Positions 23,421 to 34,436 of a stretch of DNA of 64,000 nucleotides are shown one piece after another. The position numbers and the translations under genes were made by a program. Where the stretch lies: NCBI GenBank assembly GCA_030998225.1, contig JAPYXD010000701.1, forward strand, positions 9,594,501-9,658,500, read 5' to 3'. How positions within the stretch are numbered: the stretch's first letter is position 1; the number at the start of each line of letters is the position of its first letter. This stretch comes from Diplolepis rosae. Lineage: Eukaryota > Arthropoda > Insecta > Hymenoptera > Diplolepididae. The notes under the pieces are model-generated. The model ran no database searches and was not told the DNA's origin. It saw nothing but the letters and a program-made list of their open reading frames with translations.

Positions 23421-24435
23421 TGGTTGTAAGCTTTTGCAGTTGCAAACAATCGTCCGTTAGAAAATCAGGATCGTTTTTTGTCTTCTGCAAAATCCCAAAA
23501 TATGGGAAATAAAAAAATGTTTACATTAGAATTGATTGTAGTGATGTCAATTTGTAACAAATCTGCATCAATTGTTCAGCTACTTGAACAAAAAACTGCG
23601 TTTACTTTCTGGATTAAAAAACTTTAGAAGGTCGAAATGACTTTTTGTAGAATTGAATGTGTCCTTTCAAAATTTTGAAAGGTCTAATCCATCACCTTCC
23701 CTTGGACCTTATACATATATATCTGATTTACAACACGCACCGTTGACCATTCCGCTCGAATAATCTAGACTTTGGTTACTTCTTTCTTCAGCCGGTAATA
23801 GTGGCAATAACTTGTCTAACCCCCCATATTCTCTCTAGCAAATAATTCTTCTACAGAATTGACAGTTCCTTTGACTTTTTCTCCTTCTAACGGTTACAAA
23901 TGATTTTTTCGTTTTGCAAATAGTCGACGCTCGTTTATCTTCTACTGACTGACAGGTTCAGGACAGGTTCGCACTATATGAAGCGACCGAACTATCAAAA
24001 ACAAAATTGTAACCAGTTTGAGGATTATTTGGTGTAAGCGATTGTTGAGCACTTTTTCATCTATAATGTACACACATGTACGCATGTATATAGTACATTT
24101 TTAATCTATATACTGCAGAATAACTTTTTAATTAAAACTTTTTAAATTCTATGCACTAATGAAAATTCAGCAGTAGATGTTTGTTAATTTTTTTATTCCG
24201 GTGGGGCCTCGGAACTTTTATATTTTTTATTGAAATCTCATTGCATCTATAGAGAGAAGCATGTTGAATTCCCAAAAGCGATGACGCCGGCGGTCAAAAT
24301 GCTAATTAAAAAAAATTAGAACAAGTTCGATAAATGATAATGGACGTAACTTTTGAAATCAAAAAGAAAAATATTAAATTTAATAAATAGGAAATTTATG
24401 TTTCATTTTATTTTTCTTTATCATTTTAAGTAATC
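23421..24435. other. No gene seen
   Basis: No coding frame, RNA or repeat boundary was recognised. The sequence is AT-rich with a slightly less AT-rich portion at 23680-24000. Confidence 0.4.
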
Positions 24436-24437
24436 TA

Positions 24438-25815
24438 AGGTAAAAGCACCAATAGCCGGACGTCTAAGGAAATGTCATTCAATTTTTGTGTTAATCTTTC
24501 TAAATGTGATGCGGAATCAAGGATTGCCGCGATTATTTTGATGTATGTGTCCTCCCTACTATAGCAAAAAGTCCAGAGTTGTGTTAAATCTGAATAATCC
24601 ATTTTAATAATTCTCTTCATTAAATAATGCTCTGGAGCCAATTGCCGGACGGGAAAAGTGAATTGATCCAATGGCCGGACAGCGCTGCACTAATACTCGC
24701 ACAAGAGAATATTCTAATTTGATTGATATGGATTGGATATTTTTTAAGCATAATAAACACTAGGAAATATTGACGGAAACATTTTTTAGGTCTACGCTTT
24801 AAAAAAAAATATTGAAAAGATTTTACAAGTAGAATATATTATATTTAGAGCTTGTAGCACTAATTGTCAATCGTTTTTGCCTTATATCCTCAATCGCATT
24901 AATAATATCCGTTTTGCTATAAAGCTTTTTAATCTTTTTTTCTGATACTTTTTCCATGATCTATAATAAAGACACCAAATACATAAAACCCAGAAAATAC
25001 ATATGCTAAAATGAAAATACTTTCTAAAAATATCAGATTTTCAGCAAATCCATAGTTCAAACATTATTTCTTTAAAAAATTATTCATTATTAATCATAGT
25101 TTATCATTGTTATTGAAAATTATCATTCAAAAAGATCAAAAGTGGGGAAATTTCACTCTGAAATCCATATTTTCATTGTTCTCAATGTAAAATCAACAAG
25201 AGAATAAACGTCAAATGTCAATTGAGGTTGGATTTCATATTTGACTAATTAAAATATGTTTAAAGTAATTTGCCTAATATTTTATTAGACAAATATCTTC
25301 TATGAATTGAAAACAATTAAATACTTACCACATTTCTTGAAAACACAAAAGCAGTGCAATGTATCGCCTGACACGCGTTCGGTTATTAAGCAAAACGAAT
25401 ATTCATTGACCTCATAACCGGATTTAAAATATTTAATTAAAGGAAAATGTTTTTTAATTTTGAAAAATATTATGGTTTATATAAAGCATTTGACTTTAAT
25501 GTAACACGTATTAAAATGGCAAATTAAGGTAAATGTAAATGTTATTTACTCAACAAAGACAACGCGTCAGTTAGTTTATAGAGCAGATTTCGCTACATTT
25601 CGACCAGCCTTGTGCTTCAGTAGAGACATTTTTTTTTCTTGGCGAAGTTTTAATTTCTAGTTCAACAAATTTTTCACTTTTTTAAAGTGTACGTTTCGAG
25701 GATTGTATACGGTACGCCAAAATAGCGATAAGTGATTCATAAATCTCTAATTTTGAGAAAAATTCATGGCTCTGTCCGGCTATTGGGTACTGTCCGGCTA
25801 TTGGTGCTTTTACCT
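24438..25815 (-). mobile_element. Internally deleted pogo-type element
   Basis: The TIR is perfect over 24 bp, beginning AGGTAAAAGCACCAATAGCC, and TA flanks both ends (24436-24437 and 25816-25817). It differs in only a few positions from the TIR of the pogo element at 1441-4231. The core CCGGACA and partial TIR copies recur inside near 24640, 24670 and 25770. Only an N-terminal DNA-binding exon remains (24823-24957, minus strand), so it could be moved only by a transposase supplied elsewhere. Confidence 0.9.
24823..24957 (-). pseudogene. psq-type HTH exon of a pogo transposase
   Basis: A 44-codon frame starts MEKVSEKKIKKLYSKTDI and continues with a pattern (AIEDIRQK, then ISATSSKYNIFY) that aligns with the helix-turn-helix of the transposase at 2195 (AVDAVHAG, then RKASQQFHIPRS). 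No CENP-B or DDE domain follows. The frame closes at TAA next to CTTGTAAAA, which could be the splice donor of a lost exon. It would bind DNA at most; as a free HTH peptide it might compete for TIR sites, but that is speculation. Confidence 0.6.
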
Positions 25816-25879
25816 TATTGTTTATTATTATTTATCTATCAAGATTCAGTTATACAATAAATACCAACATTTTGCTATT

Positions 25880-26170
25880 ATAGGTTGACGTCATTCCTCG
25901 TCAATAATTTCAATAAATATTTCTTTAATTATCGAAAGCTATAACATTGATCTTTTCGATACAGATGGTCGGAATACAGATCATGTCTTTTCTTCTTTTT
26001 TGTATCAACAATTTATTCAATATTTTTATAAAACTTGGTAAACAGATCGGACATTATTTGCTTTATTTTTACAAATTCATAATGCAATTCACATGAAATT
26101 AAGTTTTTAGACGTTTTTAAGGACATTAATTTCGAATTTAATTTCAAATTTGCGAAATTCAAAATGGTAG
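25880..26170. repeat. Repeat family H, copy 2
   Basis: It shares with 17612-17910 the ordered words ATTATAGGTTGAC, AAAACTTGGTAAACAGAT, ACATTATTTGCTTTATTTT and AATTCATAATGCAATTCAC. No terminal repeats or coding capacity are visible. Confidence 0.6.
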
Positions 26171-26756
26171 ATCTAATCTGCGTGCGGATAAAAATGTCAG
26201 ATCTTTCTTGGTTTAAATGTGACTTTTAAATTTGTGCTACACTATTTCTTTTATGGTAATATGGTCTGCTGAATTGAATTTTCTATTTAAAGTTTGAAAT
26301 TCTGAAAATGTTTCATTCCGAATAGAAATCACTAACCTTGAAAGTGTAAAATATAATTAAAATACAATTACAAACGACAAATAATGATTGGATCATACAT
26401 TTTTTCTAAGAGTATGCAAAGTTATTACGATTCACGAGAAGCTCGAATAATGTTTTCCCTTATTTAAGTCAAGTCTAGAAGAATTTTACAAATATAATGA
26501 ATATTCTTTTGCAAGACTTTTTAGTAAAGACTTTGACTTCAAAACGCAAAGCTTCTTACCTTCATTTATAATTTCTGATTGCTGAGAAAACTTTTGAATC
26601 TAGCGAAAAACTTTTAGAAATTATAATTTGTCTTGGTATGACATTTTTTGTTATTTATTATAATATTTTTAAATTATTATACGTCTGTCATGAAAATATT
26701 TAATCAGTTTTTTTTATGAAGTGGTCTATTGATAATAACAGATTCAAAAGTAATTG
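26171..26756. other. AT-rich spacer, no gene seen
   Basis: No coding frame, RNA motif or repeat boundary was recognised. Confidence 0.4.
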
Positions 26757-26762
26757 TTAGTA

Positions 26763-27143
26763 CAAGGTGCACAATCTTCCCCTTTTTTCCCCTATTCTCG
26801 AAAATCTTCCCCTTTTTTCATTAAACAAACAATATTTGAATTATGCGGAAAAATTCTCTTCGCATGCGAGCGCGCACAAAGACTAATGTTTTTATAAACG
26901 TGTATTTCACATAGTCTTATAAAATTCGTAGACTGAATTAAGAGAAACGTGTTTGGATTTAGAAAATCGACTAAATAGAACATTATAACTATATAGAGAT
27001 GAATAAAAATATAACATTTCCTTAAAAAACATTTTTTTCTCCTTTTTTACATGTAAAAATTAATGTTTAGTCTTTCCCCCTTTTTCGTAAAAAAAATCAC
27101 CCCTTTTCCCCATTTTTGAGCTCATTTTACGCTGTGCACCTTG
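26763..27143. mobile_element. MITE with CAAGGTGCACA termini and TTAGTA duplication
   Basis: CAAGGTGCACA opens the element and its reverse complement TGTGCACCTTG closes it. TTAGTA lies directly outside both ends (26757-26762 and 27144-27149). The word CTTCCCCTTTTTTC occurs twice at the left and GGGGAAAAGGGG-type words at the right. The superfamily is uncertain; the ends resemble some hAT elements, but a 6-bp duplication would be unusual for them. Confidence 0.75.
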
Positions 27144-27153
27144 TTAGTATCTT

Positions 27154-27671
27154 CCCAGGTGCGAAATTAGATACGGCCCAACACTGGCTCAGCATCGCCA
27201 AAAATTTGCCGAAGATCGGCTGCCAATATCGTGCCGTTGCTGGAATGATAACTCCGGTATGCGCTTGGCGGCCAATGCTGGCCCAAACTCTGACCGCCAG
27301 CACTTGTTTTTGGCACAGCAACGGGCCAATGCTGTGCCGAACTCTGGTTTTCTCACTTCCAGGATGGTTTGCCGTGGTAAAAGTGACACATGGCCCAGTA
27401 ATGTGCCGTCCATGAGCCCGACTCTGGTTCTTCTACTTTCAGAACTGGATGCCATAGTAAAAATGACAATCGGCTTGGTATAGGGCCGATACTGGACCAA
27501 GTTTCGGCTGAAGGTCGGTAAATTTAAACAGTCGAAAAAGGCCGCCGTCGTCGGCCCAGCACTTGACCGATGCAAACAGTGACACTGGCCCAATAACAAT
27601 TGCCGACTCTTGGCTGCCGAGATTGGGCCAATATTGTGCCGTATTATCACCTTCGGCAATTCGCACTTGGG
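27154..27671. repeat. GC-rich cassette, CCCARGTGCGAA subfamily, complete
   Basis: CCCAGGTGCGAAATT opens and AATTCGCACTTGGG closes the block. The interior consists of words such as GGCCCAACACTGGC, GCACAGCAACGGGCC and GGGCCAATGCTGTGCC. It lies four bases beyond the duplication of the preceding MITE. The first two thirds match 17098-17443 inverted. Open frames on both strands overlap fully and have no domain, so they are not taken as genes. Confidence 0.8.
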
Positions 27672-28639
27672 TTTTGTCCATGTAAATTAAAGAGAAAATA
27701 GTTGAAAGAAGCAGGGGGAATTTCAAAAAATTGACAAATCTATCGAATGGTGCTGGAAATAGGAAAAGTCAAACACAGATTGAATTTTTTAGTTTCTTAA
27801 TATTTCTTTCAAGAAAATATAAACAGTGATCTATTTTTCTTTGTCTTTCGACGTGGTTATGAAGTGTGTTCCCTAGCAGATGAGAAAGTTGCTGTTCATG
27901 AAGAAAATAAAAAAGAAATGGGAAAAACCATCAGAGTTCGTTTTCTCTCCTTCTTTCACAAAACGGCAAGTTTCGCTATATGTCGAGGGTATACGCCCTT
28001 GGGTAGAAAATAATTTCTCGCCCGTCCGAGCAAGAACCGGAAGTGAGTCGAGAAACCGTGAAACTCGCCGCAGGATACTCTCCGGACTGCATAGCTGCAA
28101 ACAATGTCTTTTAAGTAGCAAGTCGAGTTAGTGAGTCTAGTAAAAAAAAAAGTTTTTTACTATGATTTTTACATTTACACAAAAATTTGAAACGGTCAAA
28201 TTTTACTCTAAGTGAATACTTTTTTAAATTTTCAATTAAGAATGAACAAACTTTTTAATAAATTACTTTCCTAAAAGCTTTCTTTGGAGCTCATTAATAG
28301 AGTTATAAATCTAAGATTATTTTAAATTGAAATTCAAAATAGGTTTTCTAAATTGAAAAAAATTATAATCTTATTTCCAGTTATTAAAAACGACCCCTGA
28401 ATTGAGAAAAAAAGTACCCCTTAAAAATAATTCGAAATCATATTTTCTGTTATTTTTATCGTACTCTGAATTGGAAAATAAGTCTTTTGCAATACGTAGA
28501 TAAGTTGTATAAAACTTATAGACCGTTACAACCCTTGCAAACTACTCCGAAATTGAGGAAAGAGCACCCCTTTTGATTGGTTACCTAATTCAGTCGGTAA
28601 AATAGTTTATTTACGGTATACTAAAGTCTTGAAACTATA
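27672..28639. other. No gene seen
   Basis: The part 27845-28135 is GC-richer and open on both strands for about 83 codons, which usually means no real coding selection on either. The remaining sequence is AT-rich. Confidence 0.4.
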
Positions 28640-29240
28640 TTTATATTCTGAAACCTACTCATGGACACTCTGTTTATCAACCAAAAATGAACGAAAGTCT
28701 TTTTTTAGGTTTATTCTCAATTATAAGGGTGATTTTTCGGGTATTATTACAGTTAGGGGTAGGTTTTTTCAGAACTTTTTTAAAAATAATTTGTATGGTG
28801 TTCCAAAATACATATGTGATCTGAAAATGAATAAAAATCGATTTTTAGGTGTATTTTCACTTCTTGGGGTGGTTTTTCGCATGCTATTAGAGTTAATGTT
28901 AGTTTTTATGCAGACTTTTTTTTCCAAATAATTTGGATTTCGATTTCAAATACATATATGATCTGGAAAAGAAAATGTCTTTTTTCAGGTTGACTCCCAC
29001 TTCTAGGAGTTGTTTTTGGCGTGTTTTTATAGTTGCGGGTAGTTTTTTTGCATACCTTTTTTGAAAATCTTTTAAATGACGTTTTAAAATGTATATATGA
29101 TCTAAAAGTTTGCAAGTCTATTTTTAAATGTACTATCACTGCTGAGGGTGGTTTTTAGTGAATTATTACAGTTAAAGTTTTATTTTCTTTACATATTTTT
29201 CACATCATTTCAAAACAAATAAATGTAATTTCAATGAAAA
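28640..29240. repeat. Degenerate ~140-bp tandem array
   Basis: ATACATATGTGATCTGAAAA, ATACATATATGATCTGGAAA and GTATATATGATCTAAAAG occur at about 28808, 28950 and 29090, spaced 140-142 bp. Each is preceded by a T-rich run with GGGTGGTTTTT-type words and followed by TTTTTAGGTGTA-type words. The first and last units are diverged or partial. It resembles the array at 22620-23420 in period, but I see no clear sequence identity. Confidence 0.7.
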
Positions 29241-29308
29241 ATAAAATTTTTTATAAAAATTATGCTCATTTTTCAGTTTTTCGTAACACTTACCGTTAAA
29301 GGGTTATA

Positions 29309-30321
29309 CACTCTAAAAACAGACTATTGACTGTCGAACAATTTAAAGGATTCTCTATTCAAAATTGGCATGAGAGGGAATCCTTTTGCAGTTAAACGAT
29401 TGTTGTTTCAAATGCTAACCTTTATCTGTCAAAGTATTTTTTTTGGTCTAAAAATAAAATCCTTTGTCGTACAAAGAAAATATAATTTCGAGGATAAAAG
29501 AAAACACATTGTATGATATAATCCATAAGAAATGTTCACAAGCCCTACTTTGAAAAATGCCAATATTACATCGATCATCATCAATACTATAATAATAATC
29601 CGTCTTACATTTCAGCTTAAGGAAAGTTTAAGATACAACTTTGCTTGCACTATAAATTTTTCAATACATGTAAAAATTGAAGTCCATAGTCTATAAAATA
29701 TAACGTTGAAAAAATGTTTTCAAAATAATTTTTAAACTTCGGTGCATTTTATATTTCACAATAAATTCTATAGTATAAATTTGACGAATAATTTCGAATC
29801 CAGATATTTTTTTGCAATTAAAAAACAACTGTTTATTTCATTAAATGCATAATCATATAAAGAATTACAAATACAAAACTGTGTTAAAAGCATCAAAAAT
29901 TAATAAATTTATAGTAATTCGATTGTCATAGAAGCAATGAAAAATGAGTTTATCCGGATAAAAATTGTTTTATTTTAGTATACCTTCCAAAAGTTTTACG
30001 TTGCACTCTGGGATTCCTAATATTTTAAAGGAATCCATTTTCTTGATGTATCCACGTTCATTAATCGTGATAAAAAAAGAATATATCGCGCAACATAAAA
30101 ATTACTCGCGCCTACAAATGCAATCATTCAATAGTTAAAGGATTTTTTCCAGAGTCAAAAGAAATCGTTTATCGGTAAAACTATTTTCGTTTTGCAATTT
30201 ATAGGTGAGTTTTTTAACAGTAAAACGATTCTGTTGACAGACAAAAGAAATCTTCGTAATATTAATGGATGCATTCTGAAAGGAAGGTAATTTCACTATC
30301 AATAGACTTTTTTTTAGAGTG
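29309..30321. mobile_element. TA-flanked MITE with CACTCTAAAAA termini
   Basis: CACTCTAAAAACAGACTATTGA at the left corresponds to the reverse complement of TCAATAGACTTTTTTTTAGAGTG at the right, and TA lies outside both ends. Related words (AGTTAAACGATTGTT and AGTAAAACGATTCTG) appear in opposite halves. No coding capacity. The terminal style matches the elements at 13209, 31838 and 60354. Confidence 0.75.
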
Positions 30322-30323
30322 TA

Positions 30324-30667
30324 ATAGCCAAATACGAATAATACAAGGAAAATTAAAAATCAAGCATCCCTCTTGGAACTATTTTTTATGAGCTTAAAGG
30401 TATCATTTTAAGTGCCTTGTATCAATTGAAAATGATCGGAGGGTGTCCAGAGCATTATCAAAAGAATAAAAATGTAATCCCATGGTGCATAACTCATTAT
30501 GGGCACAGTAGGTGATATACAGTAGAGAATTAGCGTTCCAGCTTCGGGAAAGCGAATTGGATGCGACGCTGGGGCTCAGGTGTGTTTTCATCCCCTACGT
30601 TCCGCGAGCCCCTCGCACTGAGCTACAGCAAAATGGTATGGTCGATATGACTGAGAGACTGAACCTA

Positions 30668-30712
<45 letters not shown>

Positions 30713-31835
30713 TTTCTTAAAACGACTCTTTACCCCTCACCGCTTTCTCTCTAGCGCTATATTAGTGGCATTCATGGAATTTCGCTTTTACAATATTTAA
30801 TCACGTTGAATATTGGAGCATGCTGGCAATGCGAGAGCCAGCCTGTAAATTATTTCACGAGCTGCAAAATTCAAAGCCGGCTGCCGTCGCGTCGTTCTTC
30901 AGTTCCTCTCCTCCCTCCATCCTCGTATTTGGACAAGTAAAGTTCTTTAGTTCTTTGCGAGTCCAAGAGTTTCAGCTTTTTTGAAGTGAATTAATAGATT
31001 TTAATAAAAGTTTCTAATTGCAGAGTATGATACTTAAATTCATATACTCTGTAAATTAGAGGTTTTAATGTCAGATAGTTTATAAGACAGGCACATTTTC
31101 TGTAAAATTTCAAAACTTGTGTTAATTTGTTCAATTAAGTTTTTGGATTTTAAACATATAAAAAGGATATATATTTAACTCACTTTACTCTCCATCAGTG
31201 ATGCTACAAACTTGCTTCATTTCCTACTGTGCAAGCGTGAGAAAAAGGTGGGGAAAAGGAGCAAAAAGCAAATTATATTATTTGGTGGGGTGATTCGAAA
31301 TCTTGGAAATATGGAAAACTGATATTGAGTTAATTAACAACCATCATTTCTCAGATTTTATTTTTAATTCGTTTGTTTATACATTTTATGATAAGAATAA
31401 TCATTTTTATTTTATTTCCAATTGTTTCTGAGGTTATAAGTTGGCTTTAAGATCCAGAAATAATGAATTACAATTTAGAGCTGGCTGCCATGCTGCCGTT
31501 TTTTAGTTATTAATGGTTGATACATGTCCTATTTATAATTATTTCACTTCATTGATTTTCGGTTTTACGTATATTAGAGTTTTTAATTGGTCCGCCAAAT
31601 AGTACGATTTGCTCCTTGCTTCTTTTTCGTTAAGGGTATGGATTAAGTAGCTTATCTACAATAATACATTTTTTTGTCTGGATATTTGGGACATGATAAA
31701 GAACATATTTCCTTTATAATTGTGGATAGATGAAAATTTGTATACTTTATTTTGACTTTTTATAATTTGTTTAAATTTTTTTATAATTTTCTCAGTATTA
31801 CCACGTATTTTGTTATTTTTTCATATTGTTCTAAA
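30324..31835. other. Mostly non-repetitive stretch, no gene seen
   Basis: The part 30400-31000 is less AT-rich and contains a CT microsatellite. An 80-codon plus-strand frame runs into the microsatellite and has no domain. It may be host single-copy DNA. Confidence 0.4.
30671..30711. repeat. (TC)n microsatellite
   Basis: About 20 uninterrupted TC units. Confidence 0.97.
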
Positions 31836-31837
31836 TA

Positions 31838-32348
31838 CACTGTAAAAAAAATAATTTGGTAGAATTACAAAAGCAATTGTAAATGTATAAAGCGATTGTA
31901 AGAAAACTACGTTGGACGTTATAAAATTATTTATATTCTGTGAAATTACAATTAAATAATAATTATGCTACGTGACAAGCTGTTTTTTTACAAGGCGAAA
32001 TGTAATAATGCAACGTTACACGTCGTAGAATTAAACATCATTGGCAAAATTACAATAGGATTGTAAAATTACTACGTATCACGTAAAGTGATTTATTTCT
32101 AACGTGATACGTAGTTATTTTACAATCCTATTGTAATTTTGCCAATGATATTTAATTCTACGACGTGTAACGTTGCATTATTACATTTCGCCTTGTAAAA
32201 TAACAACTTGTCACGTAGCATAATTACTATTCAATTTTAATTTCACAGACTATAAATAATTTTATAACGTCCAACGTAGTTTTCTTACAATCGCTTTATA
32301 CATTTACAACTGCTTTTGTAATTCTTCCAAATTATTTTTTTTACAGCG
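31838..32348. mobile_element. Near-perfect foldback MITE (511-bp palindrome)
   Basis: CACTGTAAAAAAAATAATTT opens and the reverse complement of CGCTGTAAAAAAAATAATTT closes the element, with TA outside both ends. The two halves are mirror images with only scattered differences down to a loop near 32090-32100, so each arm is about 245 bp. Recurrent words are ACAATCGCTTTATACATT and TACGTATCACGT. The low divergence between arms implies a young element or gene conversion between arms. Confidence 0.92.
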
Positions 32349-32383
32349 TAATATAAAATTTTTCGTTTCCATACAGTCATAGA

Positions 32384-32583
32384 CAGTTGGGACTCGTTTA
32401 TCGGGACGCGGTAGGGGCTTCCAACTAATAGGGCTCATTTGAGGGGATGCATTTGATTGGTCCGTCGAGTCGACCGCGATCAACGCTGTGTCATCACAAT
32501 TGGTTGACGCGTCCCGTGGCTTTTCAATAGTGGGGGTAAGGGGAACGATCGAGCGCTTCAATAAACGAGTCCCGAATGTACTG
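32384..32583. mobile_element. Small MITE with CAGT and GGGACTCGTTTAT arms
   Basis: CAGTTGGGACTCGTTTAT at the left pairs with ATAAACGAGTCCCGAATGTACTG at the right. The 200-bp interior is GC-richer than its flanks and holds GTCGAGTCGACC. No target duplication is evident. An 85-codon minus-strand frame spans it without a domain. Confidence 0.6.
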
Positions 32584-32916
32584 AAAAAATGAATGGACTC
32601 ATGCCAATCACTTTATCAGTGATAATTTTTCTAAACATTTTTTTTATTGCCTCAACCATTTACCTATCCGAAGCAACTATCAGTTTATAGTAGTATACTT
32701 ACGAGTTGTTAGATAAATTGATTAAATATTTGAAATAACTAACAAAAACTTTTTATAATATAACGACTATTTTTTTGACTATACGAGTATGTAATTCAAT
32801 TGCAATTTCAAAAAAAAACATAAGATTTCAGACTTTCTTTTTTCTCTTAATTTCAATGAATGTAGATTTTTTATTTATTTAATTATGTTTCTCATTTCTA
32901 TCTACTTGATAAGTCT
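32584..32916. other. AT-rich spacer, no gene seen
   Basis: No gene, RNA or repeat boundary was recognised. Confidence 0.4.
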
Positions 32917-33390
32917 CCCAGGCGGAAAAATCGGTGTACTGCCAATCCTTACAACCGGCGCGGTGCTGTTCCGGTTGTAACCCGTGAGTAATGCCAGTGC
33001 TGCCGATCAGCACTGTGCCAAGCGTTGGCACACCACTGGGGCGGCACTGGCTAAACACCGGCGCAGTACTGCTTTTCAGTGCTGGCAAACAACCAACATT
33101 TGTGTATTGCCAAGCATCGGCGCAGCACTGAATCAGCACCGGCGCAGTATCAACATTCAGTATTGGCAAACAACCAACTTTTGAGTAATGCCAAGCGTCG
33201 GTGCAGCATCGGCGTGGTACCGCTTTTCAGTATTAGCGATCAACGAATATCGCGTAATGTCAAGTATCGGCGCAGCACTGGATCAGCACCGGCGCAGTGC
33301 CACCGTTCAGTGTTAGCAAACAACCAACTTTTGAGTAATGCCAAGCCTTTCTATCGCCTTTCATTGCCAACAAACATGTTAGTAATGCTA
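32917..33390. repeat. GC-rich CCCAGG-ended cassette, left block
   Basis: It opens CCCAGGCGGAAA and CTTACAACCGGCGCGG. The interior repeats a unit of about 60-110 bp containing CAACCAACTTTTGAGTAATGCC, GGCGCAGCACTG and TCAGTATTGGCAAACAAC (about 33060-33350). With the inverted end at 34758-34780 it may form one element of about 1.86 kb split by other DNA. Three overlapping open frames (66-104 codons) follow the repeated words and are not accepted as genes. Confidence 0.7.
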
Positions 33391-33969
33391 TGAGTAGTAC
33401 TCTAAAAAAAGTCAATTACATTCTACACATTCGTTTGTGTCCCCGCATTGGTGTGATAGTAAGTAAAATTTCGCAGATCGAAAAACATTTTTATTGAAAT
33501 AAACCAAAGTTTATTGCTTGAATTAGTTAAACTTTCCATTGATTGGTTTTATGATTGTACCAAAGTATGCTGCGGTTCCAAAGTTTCATCATATTTTTGA
33601 AATTGAAAAAACTCAACATTTTCAGATTCTGAACATACGTTGATTTTACTCTTGAAAACAAAAATTAATGGAATCATAACCTGTATAAAGTATCACTAAT
33701 ATACAATAATAAAAGTTAATAATTCTAAAATATATATAAATCTTTTTATTATGTAATGTTCTTTAATTCAAAAATTTGATCGCTTTCTTTCAAAAATATT
33801 TTATTTTATAGAAAATCGATTTAATAATTAAAAATCTTAGAAAATTTAATCAGAATCATAAATTGGGATAAAATTTAAAAATTCCCGATTACACGGGGCC
33901 TATACACTTCTTACACGGCCCTGCAGTAGTTGAAGGTTATAAGCGCTATTTTCTTTCTTGAATTCCAAG
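33391..33969. other. AT-rich spacer, no gene seen
   Basis: No gene or clear repeat boundary; the stretch lies between the two GC-rich blocks and may be part of a secondary insertion. Confidence 0.4.
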
Positions 33970-34050
33970 CATGCGCAGCCGAGAGGCTTAGTCGTTAGGT
34001 TAGTAATGCGTTAATTGTAAGTAGAGAGGGTTCGAACCCGCAGCGTTACG
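33970..34050 (+). repeat. tRNA-like SINE head
   Basis: GGCTTAGTCGTTAGG resembles an A box and GGTTCGAACCC a B box, about 45 bases apart as in tRNAs. The T stem and acceptor stem do not pair properly, so a functional tRNA is unlikely. The middle word ATGCGTTAATTGT recurs at 4911-4923 and in part at 5299-5307, where the other tRNA-like half lies. Confidence 0.4.
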
Positions 34051-34436
34051 AATAATTTTTAATACTACCTATACGAGCGTTTGTGTAGTGTAGAGGGGAA
34101 TGTGTGTTTGTAGGTAAGTTTGTATATAAAAATAGTAAGTTAAAGTCAGCTTGAAAGTAAATAAAGTTTTGAAATGTACTAAGAATATTCATCGAATCAA
34201 TACTGCTCTTATTTGATTTACCTATGTTCTTGCAGTTCACTTAAATTCGAAAATGACACTGGGGCCTTTACGAACTACGGAAAGTAAGTTAAAAAGTAGT
34301 CAAACCTACTGAGATTTTTTTTCTGTGTACGTGTAACGAAAAAGTATTGTCAATTTACTCAGAAAAAATTTTCTAGCTTGAAAACAGATTTTTTACTGTG
34401 AAAACAGTAAACTTTTTCTTCCAAGCGAATATTTTC
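34051..34436. other. AT-rich stretch, possible SINE body
   Basis: It follows the tRNA-like head and ends where the GC-rich block begins. No recognisable tail or duplication marks a SINE end, so this is only a possibility. Confidence 0.3.

Noticed and set aside
27116..27726. Five overlapping open frames of 64-156 codons on both strands
   Set aside because: All fall in the GC-rich cassette, and the same frames appear at 17043-17521 on the inverted copy. Open frames follow from sparse stop codons in the repeated words; no domain is recognisable.
32879..33393. Overlapping frames of 66-104 codons
   Set aside because: Their peptides repeat with the underlying DNA words in two frames, a sign of repeat structure and not of a protein.
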